Shown: positions 35,228 through 43,256 of the stretch, piece by piece
How the letters are laid out: the number at the start of each line of letters is the position of its first letter
Position numbering within the stretch: the stretch's first letter is position 1
NCBI GenBank assembly: GCA_023458055.1
Contig: JAEXAW010000046.1
Location: 1-64,000 of the forward strand
DNA: 64,000 bases
Direction of reading: 5' to 3'
Origin: Pseudomonadota bacterium
GTDB taxonomy: Bacteria > Pseudomonadota > Alphaproteobacteria > Sphingomonadales > Sphingomonadaceae
Position numbers and translations under genes: made by a program
Notes under the pieces: model-generated
Told to the model about the DNA's origin: nothing
The model's database searches: none
Seen by the model: the letters and a program-made list of their open reading frames with translations, nothing else

Positions 35228-36333
35228 GCGCTTACCCCTCCCGATAAAGTGGGCACATCGAGCGCCGAAAATCCATAATGTTTGAGCCAGCGAAGGTCGC
35301 CGTCAAAGAAGGCGCGCAAATCGTCCATGCCATATTTGAGCATGGCGAGGCGGTCGACACCCGCGCCGAACGCAAAGCCTTGCCATTCGTCGGGATCGAG
35401 TCCGCAGGCTTCTATCACGCGGCGGTTGACCATGCCGGAACCCAGCAATTCCATCCACGCATGGCCTTCATCATCGCCCGACCCGCCGATCACGCGGCGG
35501 CCCTTTTCCTGACGGTAGCCGACATCGACCTCCGCCGAGGGTTCGGTGAAGGGGAAATAGCTGGGGCGCAAACGCAGCACGATATCGTCGCGCTCGAAAA
35601 AGGCCTTCAAGAAGGTTTCAAGCGTCCATTTAAGATGCCCGAGCGTGATGCCCTTGTCGATCACGAGGCCTTCAATCTGGTGGAACATCGGCGTGTGCGT
35701 GGCATCGCTGTCGCTGCGATAAACGCGGCCCGGCGCGATGATGCGGATCGGCGGGTCCTGCTCAATCATGGTGCGGATCTGCACCGGCGAGGTGTGGGTG
35801 CGCAGCAGCATGGCGCGGGTTTCGTCGCCCGCCTTGAGCGCCATCTGATTTGGGAAATAAAAAGTGTCATGCATCGCCCGCGCCGGGTGGGTTTCGGGGA
35901 TATTGAGCGCGGTGAAATTATGCCAGTCGTCCTCAATCTCCGGCCCGGTCGCGACGGCAAAGCCCATATCGGCGAAGATTTCAGCAAGTTCATCCATCAC
36001 CTGACTGACCGGATGGACGCTGCCCACCGGGACCATGTCCGCCGGGAGCGACATATCGACCGCCTCGGCCGCAAGCCGCTGGTTGAGCACAGCGGTTTCG
36101 AGCGCATCCTTGCGCGCGCCAAGCGCCTCGGTGATCGCCTCGCGCGCCCCGTGAATCTGCGGCCCCATCGCCTGCCGCTCCTCCGGACTCATCCCGCCGA
36201 GCGTCTTCAGCAAAGCGGTAATCTCCCCCACCTTCCCCAGCGCGCGCACCCGCAACGCCTCAACAGCATCGGGCGTCTCCGCCGCAGCAATCTCGGCCAG
36301 CAGGCCGGATTTCAGAGTTTCAATATCGGTCAT
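35224..36333 (-). CDS. pheS: Phenylalanine--tRNA ligase alpha subunit
   Basis: A 369-residue catalytic subunit. The N-terminal 90 residues form the tRNA-binding coiled coil; class II motif 2 lies in PIRIIAPGRVYRSDSDATHTPMFHQIEG and motif 3 in GFAFGAGVDRLAMLKYGMDDLR. AAGG lies seven bases before the ATG. It is translationally coupled to pheT and lies 256 bases downstream of rplT, separated from it by a terminator and a repeat, so it probably has its own promoter in that gap. Confidence 0.96.
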   Translation of the reverse strand: MTDIETLKSGLLAEIAAAETPDAVEALRVRALGKVGEITALLKTLGGMSPEERQAMGPQIHGAREAITEALGARKDALETAVLNQRLAAEAVDMSLPADMVPVGSVHPVSQVMDELAEIFADMGFAVATGPEIEDDWHNFTALNIPETHPARAMHDTFYFPNQMALKAGDETRAMLLRTHTSPVQIRTMIEQDPPIRIIAPGRVYRSDSDATHTPMFHQIEGLVIDKGITLGHLKWTLETFLKAFFERDDIVLRLRPSYFPFTEPSAEVDVGYRQEKGRRVIGGSGDDEGHAWMELLGSGMVNRRVIEACGLDPDEWQGFAFGAGVDRLAMLKYGMDDLRAFFDGDLRWLKHYGFSALDVPTLSGGVSA

Positions 36334-36350
36334 GGTTCAGCCTTACTGCC

Positions 36351-36520
36351 CTCTCCCGCTTGCGGGAGAGGTTACGGAAACTTGCCAGCCAGAACGCGGG
36401 CCGCGTGATGGCTGCTAGTTGAAGTTGGTGAGGGCTTCAAGCGTTGCGACCCTCACCAGATGGCTGAACGGCGCGCTTCGCTTGCCGAGCCATCTTCCTC
36501 TCCCGCAAGCGGGAGAGGGG
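36351..36520. repeat. Inverted repeat pair CCTCTCCCGC..GCGGGAGAGG
   Basis: Two palindromes, CTCTCCCGCTTGCGGGAGAG at about 36352-36371 and CTCTCCCGCAAGCGGGAGAG at about 36498-36517, flank a 126-base interior that itself contains GGTGAGGG and CCCTCACC (about 36429-36456). The whole is REP/BIME-like and sits in the rplT-pheS gap. A shorter relative lies at the very start of the window. Confidence 0.7.
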
Positions 36521-36523
36521 ACA

Positions 36524-36566
36524 AGAAAAAAGGCACCGCAGCCCAATGGCGCGGTGCCTTTCTTTT
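36524..36566 (-). terminator. Rho-independent terminator after rplT
   Basis: Arms AAAGGCACCGC and GCGGTGCCTTT around a short loop, with T-rich sequence on both outer sides, so it could work in both directions. It lies about 25 bases past the rplT stop on the minus strand. Confidence 0.85.
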
Positions 36567-36589
36567 CCTTCAATCCCTATGCGGGGATC

Positions 36590-36952
36590 TTAGTTCTTCG
36601 GCAGCGCAGCCTGGGCCTGGGCGATGATGCCCTTAAACGCTTCGCCTTCGTGCATCGCGATGTCGGCGAGCACCTTACGGTCGAGTTCGACCCCGGCGAG
36701 CTTCAGGCCGTGCATGAACTGGCCGTAGGTCAGGCCTTCCATGCGAACGGCGGCGTTGATGCGCTGGATCCACAAAGCGCGGAAGCTGCGCTTCTTAACC
36801 TTGCGGTCGCGATACGCGTATTGGCCGGCCTTTTCGACCGCCTGACGCGCGATGCGGATGGTATTTTTGCGACGGCCATAATAGCCCTTCGCCTGCTTCA
36901 AAATCCGCTTGTGCTTGGCGTGCGTGGTCACACCGCGTTTAATGCGTGGCAT
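36590..36952 (-). CDS. rplT: 50S ribosomal protein L20
   Basis: A 120-residue protein that binds 23S rRNA and is essential for early 50S assembly. The basic N terminus (MPRIKRGVTTHAKHKRILKQ) and LWIQRINAAVRMEGLTYGQF are diagnostic. GAGGAG precedes the ATG. It lies 15 bases after rpmI. In many bacteria L20 represses the infC-rpmI-rplT operon by binding leader RNA; infC is not adjacent here. Confidence 0.97.
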   Translation of the reverse strand: MPRIKRGVTTHAKHKRILKQAKGYYGRRKNTIRIARQAVEKAGQYAYRDRKVKKRSFRALWIQRINAAVRMEGLTYGQFMHGLKLAGVELDRKVLADIAMHEGEAFKGIIAQAQAALPKN

Positions 36953-36967
36953 AGTTCGGTGCTCCTC

Positions 36968-37171
36968 TTATTTCAGGCCGTAGGGGGCCCAAGCCTTGAT
37001 CGTCTTGGTATCGGCTTCCGACACCAGCGACGTACCGCGGTTTTGGCGAATATATTTGGCATTGTGGCTCATCAAACGGTGACGCTTGCCAGCGACGCCA
37101 TGCTTGAGTTTGCCGGTAGCGGTGATTTTGAAGCGCTTCTTCACACCGCTCTTGGTCTTGAGCTTGGGCAT
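36968..37171 (-). CDS. rpmI: 50S ribosomal protein L35
   Basis: A 67-residue ribosomal protein. The sequence MPKLKTKSGVKKRFKIT, GKLKHGVAGKRHRLM and the C-terminal DTKTIKAWAPYGLK is characteristic. The true start is ATG 37171, with AAAGGAG seven bases upstream; the frame is open further but the extension runs through a palindromic leader. It is the first gene of rpmI-rplT. Confidence 0.96.
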   Translation of the reverse strand: MPKLKTKSGVKKRFKITATGKLKHGVAGKRHRLMSHNAKYIRQNRGTSLVSEADTKTIKAWAPYGLK

Positions 37172-37203
37172 TTTGGGTCTCCTTTGTTGAAGGTGCGGTT
37201 CCG

Positions 37204-37268
37204 GCCCACTCCCCCACCCGGCACCCAACAGCATACCCTGAAATGGGAGGCCGGGTGGGGGAGTGGGC
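37204..37268. repeat. Perfect 18-bp inverted repeat in the rpmI leader
   Basis: GCCCACTCCCCCACCCGG at 37204-37221 pairs perfectly with CCGGGTGGGGGAGTGGGC at 37251-37268 around a 29-base loop. It starts 33 bases upstream of the rpmI ATG and would form a very stable hairpin in the operon's leader RNA if the promoter lies further upstream. It may be a REP-type insertion or a regulatory structure. Confidence 0.6.
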
Positions 37269-37438
37269 TGGTGCCGAAAGTTCGCGCGAGCGAACACACC
37301 AAGACTCCGTTGCGAACCGGCATGGCAGCCCTATTAGCCAGCCGTGTTCATTCGGAAGCGGCGCGCCTAGCGGGATTCGGGGAGAAATGCAAGGGGACAA
37401 ACTGCGGGGGCGGGGGGAGGGGCCCCGCGCCTACCGCC

Positions 37439-37936
37439 TCAGCCCGCTTGCGCCGCTTCAAACAGGAACCAGGCGCGTTGTTCGGCGGCGTCGGTCCATT
37501 CGTCGACCACGGCCGAGGTCGCATTATCCTTGGCGTCGTCGGCAAGGTCCTTGAGGGTGCGCAGGCTGTCGACCAGCTTCAGATTATCGTCGCGCAATTC
37601 CGCGAGCATATCCTTCGCACTCACAAAATTCTTGTCATTATCCTTGAGCGTCTGGTGACGGCTGATGTCGCCGATCGAGCGCAGCGTGGTCTGGCCGATC
37701 TTGCGCACACGTTCCGCGATGAGGTCGGTCGTGCCGAGAATTTCCGCTGCCTGTTCATCGAACATGAGGTGATAATCGCGGAAATGCGGGCCCGACACAT
37801 GCCAGTGAAAATTCTTGGTTTTGAAATAGAGCGCGAAGCTATCCGCGAGGATGCCGTTCAGGGCTTCGGCGACCGAATTGACTTCGTTGGTGTTGAGGTC
37901 GGTGGGCGTATCAAGTTTGCTCGGCACATTCGTCAT
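37439..37936 (-). CDS. dps: Dps-family DNA-protection ferritin
   Basis: A 165-residue dodecameric mini-ferritin that stores iron by oxidising Fe(II) with peroxide and shields DNA in stress. The ferroxidase site is the family hallmark KNFHWHVSGPHFRDYHLMFDE (His and Asp/Glu ligands, about residues 41-62), and the later helix LRDDNLKLVDSL is conserved. AAGGAG lies just before the ATG. I see no EcfG promoter upstream, so its regulation is not evident. Confidence 0.94.
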   Translation of the reverse strand: MTNVPSKLDTPTDLNTNEVNSVAEALNGILADSFALYFKTKNFHWHVSGPHFRDYHLMFDEQAAEILGTTDLIAERVRKIGQTTLRSIGDISRHQTLKDNDKNFVSAKDMLAELRDDNLKLVDSLRTLKDLADDAKDNATSAVVDEWTDAAEQRAWFLFEAAQAG

Positions 37937-38316
37937 GATCTTATCTCCTTGAAAAAAGCGGTTGAAATTCCTGAACCGGATTGTCTCACACAGAACGCCC
38001 CCGTGCCAGAGTCGTTGCGCTTATGGGAGCCTAAACTTTTCAATAAGACTGAATGAACCATTCGATAAGCCGAATCATTGAGGCAGGGCAACTACATAAG
38101 ACCGGATATCGGCAACAGCGCCGCGCAGCATCGCGCCCGTGAATCCCTAAGCATAGCAATTGCGCGCCCTTCCCCCTTGACAGCGGGCGGCTTTTCCATC
38201 ATTGGGCGGCGCTTGAAGGAAAGGCGGCTATGGCCGCTTTTTATTTTACCGACAATTTTTCGTCCGTGGGCCCCGGCTTTGCAAGGGGTGCGGCGCATCA
38301 TAGGGAAGTTAAGGTC
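37937..38316. other. Gene-free region between dps and rpmG
   Basis: 380 bases without a supported gene. It must hold the dps promoter (minus) and the rpmG promoter (plus). A TTGACA hexamer lies at 38177-38182 but the expected -10 position (CATTGG) is poor. A terminator-like hairpin sits at 38221-38247. A small RNA ending at that hairpin is conceivable but unproven. Confidence 0.5.
38221..38247 (+). terminator. Terminator-like hairpin in the rpmG leader
   Basis: AAGGCGGC-TATG-GCCGCTTT with one G-U pair, followed by TTATTTT. The shape is that of an intrinsic terminator. It lies 70 bases before rpmG, so it is either the end of an unseen upstream transcript or an attenuator within the leader. 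Confidence 0.55.
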
Positions 38317-38484
38317 ATGGCAAAGCCGACCACCATCAAAATCCGTCTCGTCAGCACCGCTGACACCGGCTTCTTTTACGTGACCAAGAAGAATCCGCGC
38401 AACCAGACCGAAAAAATGTCGATGCGCAAATATGATCCCGTCGTGCGCAAGCATGTCGAATTCAAGGAAGCCAAGATCAAGTGA
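38317..38484 (+). CDS. rpmG: 50S ribosomal protein L33
   Basis: A 55-residue ribosomal protein: MAKPTTIKIRLVSTADTGFF, YVTKKNPRNQTEKMSMRKYD and the ending HVEFKEAKIK are standard for proteobacterial L33. It lacks the paired zinc-binding CxxC motifs, so it is the zinc-free (C-minus) form. ATG 38317 has AAGG seven bases upstream. Confidence 0.96.
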   Translation: MAKPTTIKIRLVSTADTGFFYVTKKNPRNQTEKMSMRKYDPVVRKHVEFKEAKIK

Positions 38485-38540
38485 TTCGCGTGTGGCGGCG
38501 CCGCACGTGCTGCTGCCGGATTGCTGGACAAAAGCGAATC

Positions 38541-38572
38541 AGCCGTTCTGGTAATGCCGGAGCGGCTTTTTT
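38541..38572 (+). terminator. Rho-independent terminator after rpmG
   Basis: AGCCGTTCTGG and CCGGAGCGGCT form an 11-base stem (two G-U pairs) around TAATG, followed by a run of six T. It lies about 57 bases past the rpmG stop. Confidence 0.8.
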
Positions 38573-38609
38573 GCGGTGTGGTGGACGGGATGCGCAGTGC
38601 CTATTGAAC

Positions 38610-38700
38610 TCGTCACCCTGAACTTGGTTCAGGGTCCATACCGCCTGCACCATCGATAGCTTCCGGGTCTATGGATGCTGAACCAAGTTCAGCATGACGA
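38610..38700. repeat. REP-like inverted repeat pair (AACTTGGTTCA class)
   Basis: CACCCTGAACTTGGTTCAGGGT at about 38613-38634 and GCTGAACCAAGTTCAGC at about 38678-38694 are two near-perfect palindromes in opposite orientation, with GGTCCAT and ATGGATG between. This is the best-preserved copy of the class also seen at 22753-22850. Confidence 0.7.
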
Positions 38701-38761
38701 TTTTGGAAACGTTCGCTCCCATTTAGACCATATTAGGCAGAGGCGCGCCACCATCGGGCCC

Positions 38762-39448
38762 CTACCGCTCGCTCAAATAATAACGATCCACCGCGTTCAA
38801 CTGGTCATCGAGCTCATACACAATCGGCTGGCCGGTCGGGATTTCGAGGCTGGTGATTTCATCGTCCGGAATGTTCGACAGATGCTTGACCAGCGCGCGC
38901 AGGCTATTGCCATGCGCGGAGATCAGCACGCGCTTGCCCGCTTTCAGATCAGGCGCGATGCGGCTTTCCCAATAGGGAAGCACGCGCGCGATGGTGTCCT
39001 TGAGGCTTTCGGTGACGGGGATGGCGACGCCCGCATAACGGCGGTCGGTGGCGAGCTGGAATTCCGAGCCTTCATCCAGCGGCGGCGGCGGAATATCAAA
39101 GCTGCGGCGCCAGATATGAACTTGGTTCTCGCCATATTCGGCCGCCGTTTCCGCCTTATTGAGGCCGGTGAGCCCACCATAATGGCGCTCGTTCAGATGC
39201 CAGTCCTTCTCCACCGGCAGCCACAGCCGCCCCATTTCCTCCAGTGCGAGATTGAGCGTCTTGATCGCGCGGGTCTGCACCGAGGTATAGCATTGGTCGA
39301 AATCCAGCCCCTTGTCGCGCATCAGACGCCCCGCCGCCCGCGCCTCTTCCACGCCCTTTTCGGTCACATCAACGTCCCACCAACCGGTGAACCGGTTCTC
39401 CAGATTCCATTGCGACTGGCCATGACGGATAAGAACGAGAGTGGGCAT
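38762..39448 (-). CDS. gpmA: 2,3-bisphosphoglycerate-dependent phosphoglycerate mutase
   Basis: A 228-residue glycolytic enzyme interconverting 3- and 2-phosphoglycerate. The phosphohistidine motif is LIRHGQSQWNLENRFTGWWD (His 9), with ERHYGGLTGLNKAETA and the second His in VLISAHGNSLRALVKHL. ATG 39448 has GGAG upstream; the longer frame overlaps the end of the peptidase gene and is not used. It follows that gene by 28 bases on the same strand. Confidence 0.95.
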   Translation of the reverse strand: MPTLVLIRHGQSQWNLENRFTGWWDVDVTEKGVEEARAAGRLMRDKGLDFDQCYTSVQTRAIKTLNLALEEMGRLWLPVEKDWHLNERHYGGLTGLNKAETAAEYGENQVHIWRRSFDIPPPPLDEGSEFQLATDRRYAGVAIPVTESLKDTIARVLPYWESRIAPDLKAGKRVLISAHGNSLRALVKHLSNIPDDEITSLEIPTGQPIVYELDDQLNAVDRYYLSER

Positions 39449-39476
39449 AATTACTCCGCTGCGTTGAATTAAAGGT

Positions 39477-40610
39477 TCAGACTTCGTCGACGAGTTCGGC
39501 CAGTGTCGCGAGGCAATCGCGGGCCAATTGCATTGAGCGTTCGGGTGACCAGCCATAGTCCTCGTCAGGGAGGAATTTGTTGTCCTTGAACGGCATTTCG
39601 AGCGTCATCGCGGTCGCGCCGAAGCGTTCGGCGACCTGGTTGGTTGACATGCTGAGGTTCGCCTGGCCCGGCTTTGATTGGTCATAGCCAAGCTCGGTCT
39701 GGAAATCGGGGGTGCGGCGCGCGAGGGCTTCGCGGTATTTCAGGAATTTGCCATATTGCGCCTCATTCCACGACGGGATGCCTTCAAAGCCGGCAAAAAA
39801 CACGGCGGCAATCGCTTCATCGCCATGGACGTCCATCGCGAAATCCACGCCGCTTTCGTCCATCGCATTGCGCACGCACAGCACCTCGGGCGAGCGTTCC
39901 TTGCTCGGATTATCCCATTCGCGGTTCAAATTCACACCCGCATAGTTGGTGCGCAAATGCCCACGGAAGCTGCCATCGGGGTTCATGTTCGGGACGATAT
40001 GGAAGCGGCATTTCTGCAAAAGCTTGCGCGCCACCGAATCATGCGGATCGGTGAGCATGTCCAAGGCTCCTTCCATCCACCATTCGGCCATCGATTCGCC
40101 GGGATGCTGGCGCGCATAGAGCCACACTTGTTTGTCGCCCTCGCCCATCGTCAGGCAATCAATCGGGCGACCTTCGAGCGAGGTGCCGAGCTGGCGCAGC
40201 GTGACGCCTTCATAAGCAGCGGCATTGGCGATGAGGTCATAATGGCGCTCCAGCGAATAGGGCGCGAAATAAGCGAACCACACGACGTCGCTGGTCGCCT
40301 CCCAGCGGATGCTTAGCGTGCCGCCATCGGCCTTGGCGTCCCAATTGGTATCGGCGCGCATCCAGGTATCGCGATCTTCCGACACACAGGCGCGATACTG
40401 GTCCCAGCCGAGCGGATAGGCCGAAGCCTCAAGCCCCGTGATGTGCAATTCAAGCACATCGCCGACCGCACAGGCGACACGGAAATGGAACCATTGCAGG
40501 AATTCCGACTCGCGGTCGGGACGGATCGCCAAATGCGCGGTCGTGCCCGTAATCTGGTTGACGATGATGTTGCCGCTATCGAACGCGGCGTTTATTTTTA
40601 TGTCGCTCAT
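39477..40610 (-). CDS. M14-type cytosolic carboxypeptidase-like protein
   Basis: A 377-residue zinc carboxypeptidase of the cytosolic (AGBL/CCP-like) M14 group. An N-terminal beta domain (residues 1-130, with WFHFRVACAVGDVLELHI) precedes the catalytic domain with the zinc motif ARQHPGESMAEWW (H-x-x-E), HIVPNMNPDGSFRGHLRTN, GVNLNREW, the third zinc His in MDVHGDEAI and the catalytic Glu in ATAMTLEMPFKD. ATG 40610 overlaps the stop of the lipoprotein gene upstream by four bases. The substrate is unknown. Confidence 0.88.
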   Translation of the reverse strand: MSDIKINAAFDSGNIIVNQITGTTAHLAIRPDRESEFLQWFHFRVACAVGDVLELHITGLEASAYPLGWDQYRACVSEDRDTWMRADTNWDAKADGGTLSIRWEATSDVVWFAYFAPYSLERHYDLIANAAAYEGVTLRQLGTSLEGRPIDCLTMGEGDKQVWLYARQHPGESMAEWWMEGALDMLTDPHDSVARKLLQKCRFHIVPNMNPDGSFRGHLRTNYAGVNLNREWDNPSKERSPEVLCVRNAMDESGVDFAMDVHGDEAIAAVFFAGFEGIPSWNEAQYGKFLKYREALARRTPDFQTELGYDQSKPGQANLSMSTNQVAERFGATAMTLEMPFKDNKFLPDEDYGWSPERSMQLARDCLATLAELVDEV

Positions 40611-41206
40611 GGCACCCTGATAGACGCACCATTCTTTCCGGGGAAGTCCTTGAACAGGGCAGCGGCCATTTTTGCGGCCGCGACATTGGGCTGCGAGGCG
40701 GCGCTGCCTTGTTTCGATTCGCTGGAGGCGCGGCCTTCCCACACCACTTGATTGTCGGCGCGGCGGGTTATGCTGACCGCCAGATCATCGCCGACGCGCG
40801 GCTTGGGCGGCCCGGAAAGGTCGATGCCGATGCCGACCCCGAGGCCCGAGCCATAGCTACCGGTCGATCCGCCAACGCCGACCGATACGGGCGAGCGGCG
40901 ACCACCGAGCGCGGGATCGACCATGCCACGATTATGGCTGACCTTGACGATATAGGGCGCATTGCCGCTATCGGCACGGAAACCAAGGCGGGTGAGTTCG
41001 CCCGCCACCGCATCGCTCCACACCTTGTCTTCAAGGTTCGCGCCGCCGAAACTGCCGGTCGTTTCCACCGTGAACGCTCCGGGCGTGAGCGCCACCTGAT
41101 CCGCGCGGTGGAAGCGGGTCACATCGACCGGCCCTGCGCTGGTGGTAGCACAAGCCGCCAGCACGAGCGGCGCTGCGACGATGGCGATAATTTTTGAAAG
41201 TTGCAT
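40607..41206 (-). CDS. DUF4136 domain lipoprotein
   Basis: A 199-residue predicted lipoprotein with signal peptide and lipobox LVLAAC (Cys 19). The body is DUF4136-like: DKVWSDAVAGELTRLGF, a Gly/Ser-rich loop (GVGGSTGSYGSGLGVGIG, about 105-130) and LAVSITRRADNQVVWEGRAS. The function of the family is unknown. It is translationally coupled to the carboxypeptidase gene, so the two may act together in the envelope or its turnover. Confidence 0.82.
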   Translation of the reverse strand: MQLSKIIAIVAAPLVLAACATTSAGPVDVTRFHRADQVALTPGAFTVETTGSFGGANLEDKVWSDAVAGELTRLGFRADSGNAPYIVKVSHNRGMVDPALGGRRSPVSVGVGGSTGSYGSGLGVGIGIDLSGPPKPRVGDDLAVSITRRADNQVVWEGRASSESKQGSAASQPNVAAAKMAAALFKDFPGKNGASIRVP

Positions 41207-41315
41207 GATCCCGATTTCCCTGTTCCGAAAGCATAGCTATTGCCGCTATGCCCGTTAGGCTAAGCTAGCACAACTGAACCGGCATTTAACCAATACATGC
41301 GATAAAACGGCCATT

Positions 41316-42317
41316 ATGAGCAAAAAATTTCCCGTCCTCGTCACCGGCGGTGCCGGTTATATCGGCAGCCATGCCGTTCTTGCGCTGCGCGATGCCGGAT
41401 GGCCGGTCGTGGTGATCGACAATCTCACCACCGGTTTTCGCTGGGCGGTGCCCGACGATGTGACCTTCATCGAAGGCGATATCGGCGATGAGGCGCTGGT
41501 GCGCGAGAGTTTTCGCACCCACATGATCGGCGCGATCATGCATTTTGCCGGATCGATCATCGTCCCCGAATCGGTGGAAAACCCGCTCAAATATTATCGC
41601 AACAATACCGCCAACAGCCGCAGCCTGATCGATGCAGCGGTGGCAGAAGGCGTTCGCCATTTCATCTTCTCTTCGACCGCCGCGACCTATGGCATCCCTG
41701 AGGTGTCGCCGGTGACCGAAGACACGCCGCAGCGCCCGATCAACCCTTATGGCTGGTCCAAGCTGATGACCGAGCAGATGCTGGATGATGTCGCCGCCGC
41801 GCATAAGTTCAACTATTGCGCGCTCCGCTATTTCAACGTCGCGGGCGCCGACCCTGAACGCCGTTCGGGGCAATCGACGGCTGGCGCGACCCATTTGATC
41901 AAGGTTGGCGTGGAAGCAGCACTCGGCAAGCGCGCCGGCGTCGGCGTGTTCGGCACCGATTTTGCAACGCCCGATGGCACCGGCGTGCGCGATTATATCC
42001 ATGTCAGCGATCTGGCTGCAGCGCATGTGCTCGCGCTGGAGGCCCTCATCGCGCATCCCGAAACCAGCTACCGCCTCAATTGCGGCTATGGCCGGGGCTT
42101 TTCGGTGCTGGAGGTGCTGGACGCGGTCGACCGGGTGGCGGGCGTCACCATCGCGCGGGCGATTGAGGGCCGCCGCGCAGGCGATCCCGATTCGCTGATT
42201 TCGGACAATAAGCGCATCGTCGAGACCTTCGGCTGGGAGCCGCGCTACGCCGATCTCGACATGATTGTCGCGCACGCGCTGGCGTGGGAGCAGAAATTGG
42301 CCGAGATTCGCAAATAG
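41316..42317 (+). CDS. galE: UDP-glucose 4-epimerase
   Basis: A 333-residue SDR epimerase interconverting UDP-glucose and UDP-galactose for surface polysaccharides. NAD-binding GGAGYIGSHAVLALRD (residues 9-24), the catalytic STAATYG and YGWSKLMTEQ (Tyr-x-x-x-Lys, about 149-153), RYFNVAGADPERRSGQ and RDYIHVSDLAAAHV are all present. It diverges from the DUF4136 gene across 109 bases. Relatives act on UDP-GlcNAc too, so exact sugar use is not certain. Confidence 0.93.
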   Translation: MSKKFPVLVTGGAGYIGSHAVLALRDAGWPVVVIDNLTTGFRWAVPDDVTFIEGDIGDEALVRESFRTHMIGAIMHFAGSIIVPESVENPLKYYRNNTANSRSLIDAAVAEGVRHFIFSSTAATYGIPEVSPVTEDTPQRPINPYGWSKLMTEQMLDDVAAAHKFNYCALRYFNVAGADPERRSGQSTAGATHLIKVGVEAALGKRAGVGVFGTDFATPDGTGVRDYIHVSDLAAAHVLALEALIAHPETSYRLNCGYGRGFSVLEVLDAVDRVAGVTIARAIEGRRAGDPDSLISDNKRIVETFGWEPRYADLDMIVAHALAWEQKLAEIRK

Positions 42318-42418
42318 GGCACGCTTATTCCCCCGAATCGGGTTGACTTTCTCAAGGCTGGCCCGTAACTGCGCGCCTTCACATTCATTGTACCCTTATT
42401 TTTTGGAAGCGTTTCGTC

Positions 42419-42544
42419 ATGAAGATCCGCAACAGCTTGAAGTCGCTCAAGGACCGTCACCGGGATAATCGCGTGATCCGTCGTCGCGGCCGCACTTATG
42501 TCATCAACAAGACCAACCGTCGTTTCAAGGCGCGCCAGGGCTAA
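42419..42544 (+). CDS. ykgO: Type B 50S ribosomal protein L36
   Basis: A 41-residue ribosomal protein beginning MKIRNSLKSLKDRHRDNR and ending TNRRFKARQG. It is the C-minus (type B) L36 that lacks the Cys/His zinc site of RpmJ, usable under zinc limitation. GGAAG lies about nine bases before the ATG. It has its own terminator (42586-42619). It stands alone, outside the usual spc operon. Confidence 0.93.
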   Translation: MKIRNSLKSLKDRHRDNRVIRRRGRTYVINKTNRRFKARQG

Positions 42545-42585
42545 GCCCTAACGCCTTTTCCGATAACCGGTTTGAAAAGTTGAAG

Positions 42586-42619
42586 ACCGCCGTTCGGGAA
42601 GGCCCGCGCGGCGGTTTTT
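42586..42619 (+). terminator. Rho-independent terminator after L36
   Basis: ACCGCCG and CGGCGGT form the stem around a G/C-rich loop that can itself pair (TTCGGGAAGGCCCG), followed by TTTTT. It lies about 40 bases past the stop of the L36 gene. Confidence 0.85.
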
Positions 42620-42647
42620 GCGTGCCTGTGATTTGTGAAGGAGCGCC

Positions 42648-43256
42648 ATGACAGTCGATACGGTCATCTTCGATGTCGGCAAGGTGCTGGTCGAATGGGA
42701 TATCCGCCTGCTCTACCGCAAGCTGATTGCCGACCCGGCCGAACTCGACTGGTTCGTCACCCATGTGGTGACGCCCGAATGGCATTTTCAGCATGATGCG
42801 GGCCGTCCCTTTGCCGAGACCAGCGCCGAGTTGATCGCGGCCTATCCAGCCTATGCCGATTTGATCCGCGCCTTTGGGCCGCGCTTTGGCGAGACATTGG
42901 GCGATATTTTGCCCGGCATGCGCGCACTGGTGGGTGATCTCGCCGCGCGCGGCGTGCCGCTCTATGCGATCACCAATTTCAGTGCGGAATTCTGGCCCGC
43001 GTTCGAGGCTGGCGAGGCGGAACTATTCGCGCCGTTTCGCGGCATCCTCGTATCGGGGCGCGAATATCTGGCGAAGCCCGATGCAGCAATCTACCGGCTC
43101 GCGCTCGAACGCTTTGGCCTCAGGGCGGAGCAGTGCCTGTTCATCGATGATCGCGCCGACAATGTCGCGGGCGCGGATGCGGTGGGGATGGTCGGCTATC
43201 AGTTTGAGGGCGCGGAAGCGCTGCGCGCCGAACTGAAGCGGCGGGGCCTGCTTTAG
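42648..43256 (+). CDS. HAD-family hydrolase (HAD-IA, YihX-like)
   Basis: A 202-residue HAD-superfamily phosphatase. Motif I is VIFDVGKVLVEW (residues 6-17), with the second acidic residue replaced as in the VxxDxGxVL group; motif II is LYAITNFSAEF, motif III has the Lys in YLAKPDAAIY and motif IV is LFIDDRADNVAGA. E. coli YihX of this group dephosphorylates glucose-1-phosphate; the substrate here is unproved. AAGGAG precedes the ATG. Its stop overlaps the stop of the convergent next gene. Confidence 0.86.
   Translation: MTVDTVIFDVGKVLVEWDIRLLYRKLIADPAELDWFVTHVVTPEWHFQHDAGRPFAETSAELIAAYPAYADLIRAFGPRFGETLGDILPGMRALVGDLAARGVPLYAITNFSAEFWPAFEAGEAELFAPFRGILVSGREYLAKPDAAIYRLALERFGLRAEQCLFIDDRADNVAGADAVGMVGYQFEGAEALRAELKRRGLL

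Noticed and set aside
33878..35278. Plus-strand open frame of 466 codons opposite pheT
   Set aside because: pheT is certain from its domain order; the antisense frame has no motif or ribosome site.
36419..38056. Plus-strand open frame of 545 codons across rplT, rpmI and dps
   Set aside because: It runs through a REP repeat, a terminator and three genes on the other strand; no family resemblance.
42648..43256. 2-haloacid dehalogenase as the function of the HAD gene
   Set aside because: The motif I context (FDVGKVLVEW) fits the YihX-like phosphatase group better; no dehalogenase-specific residues are evident.
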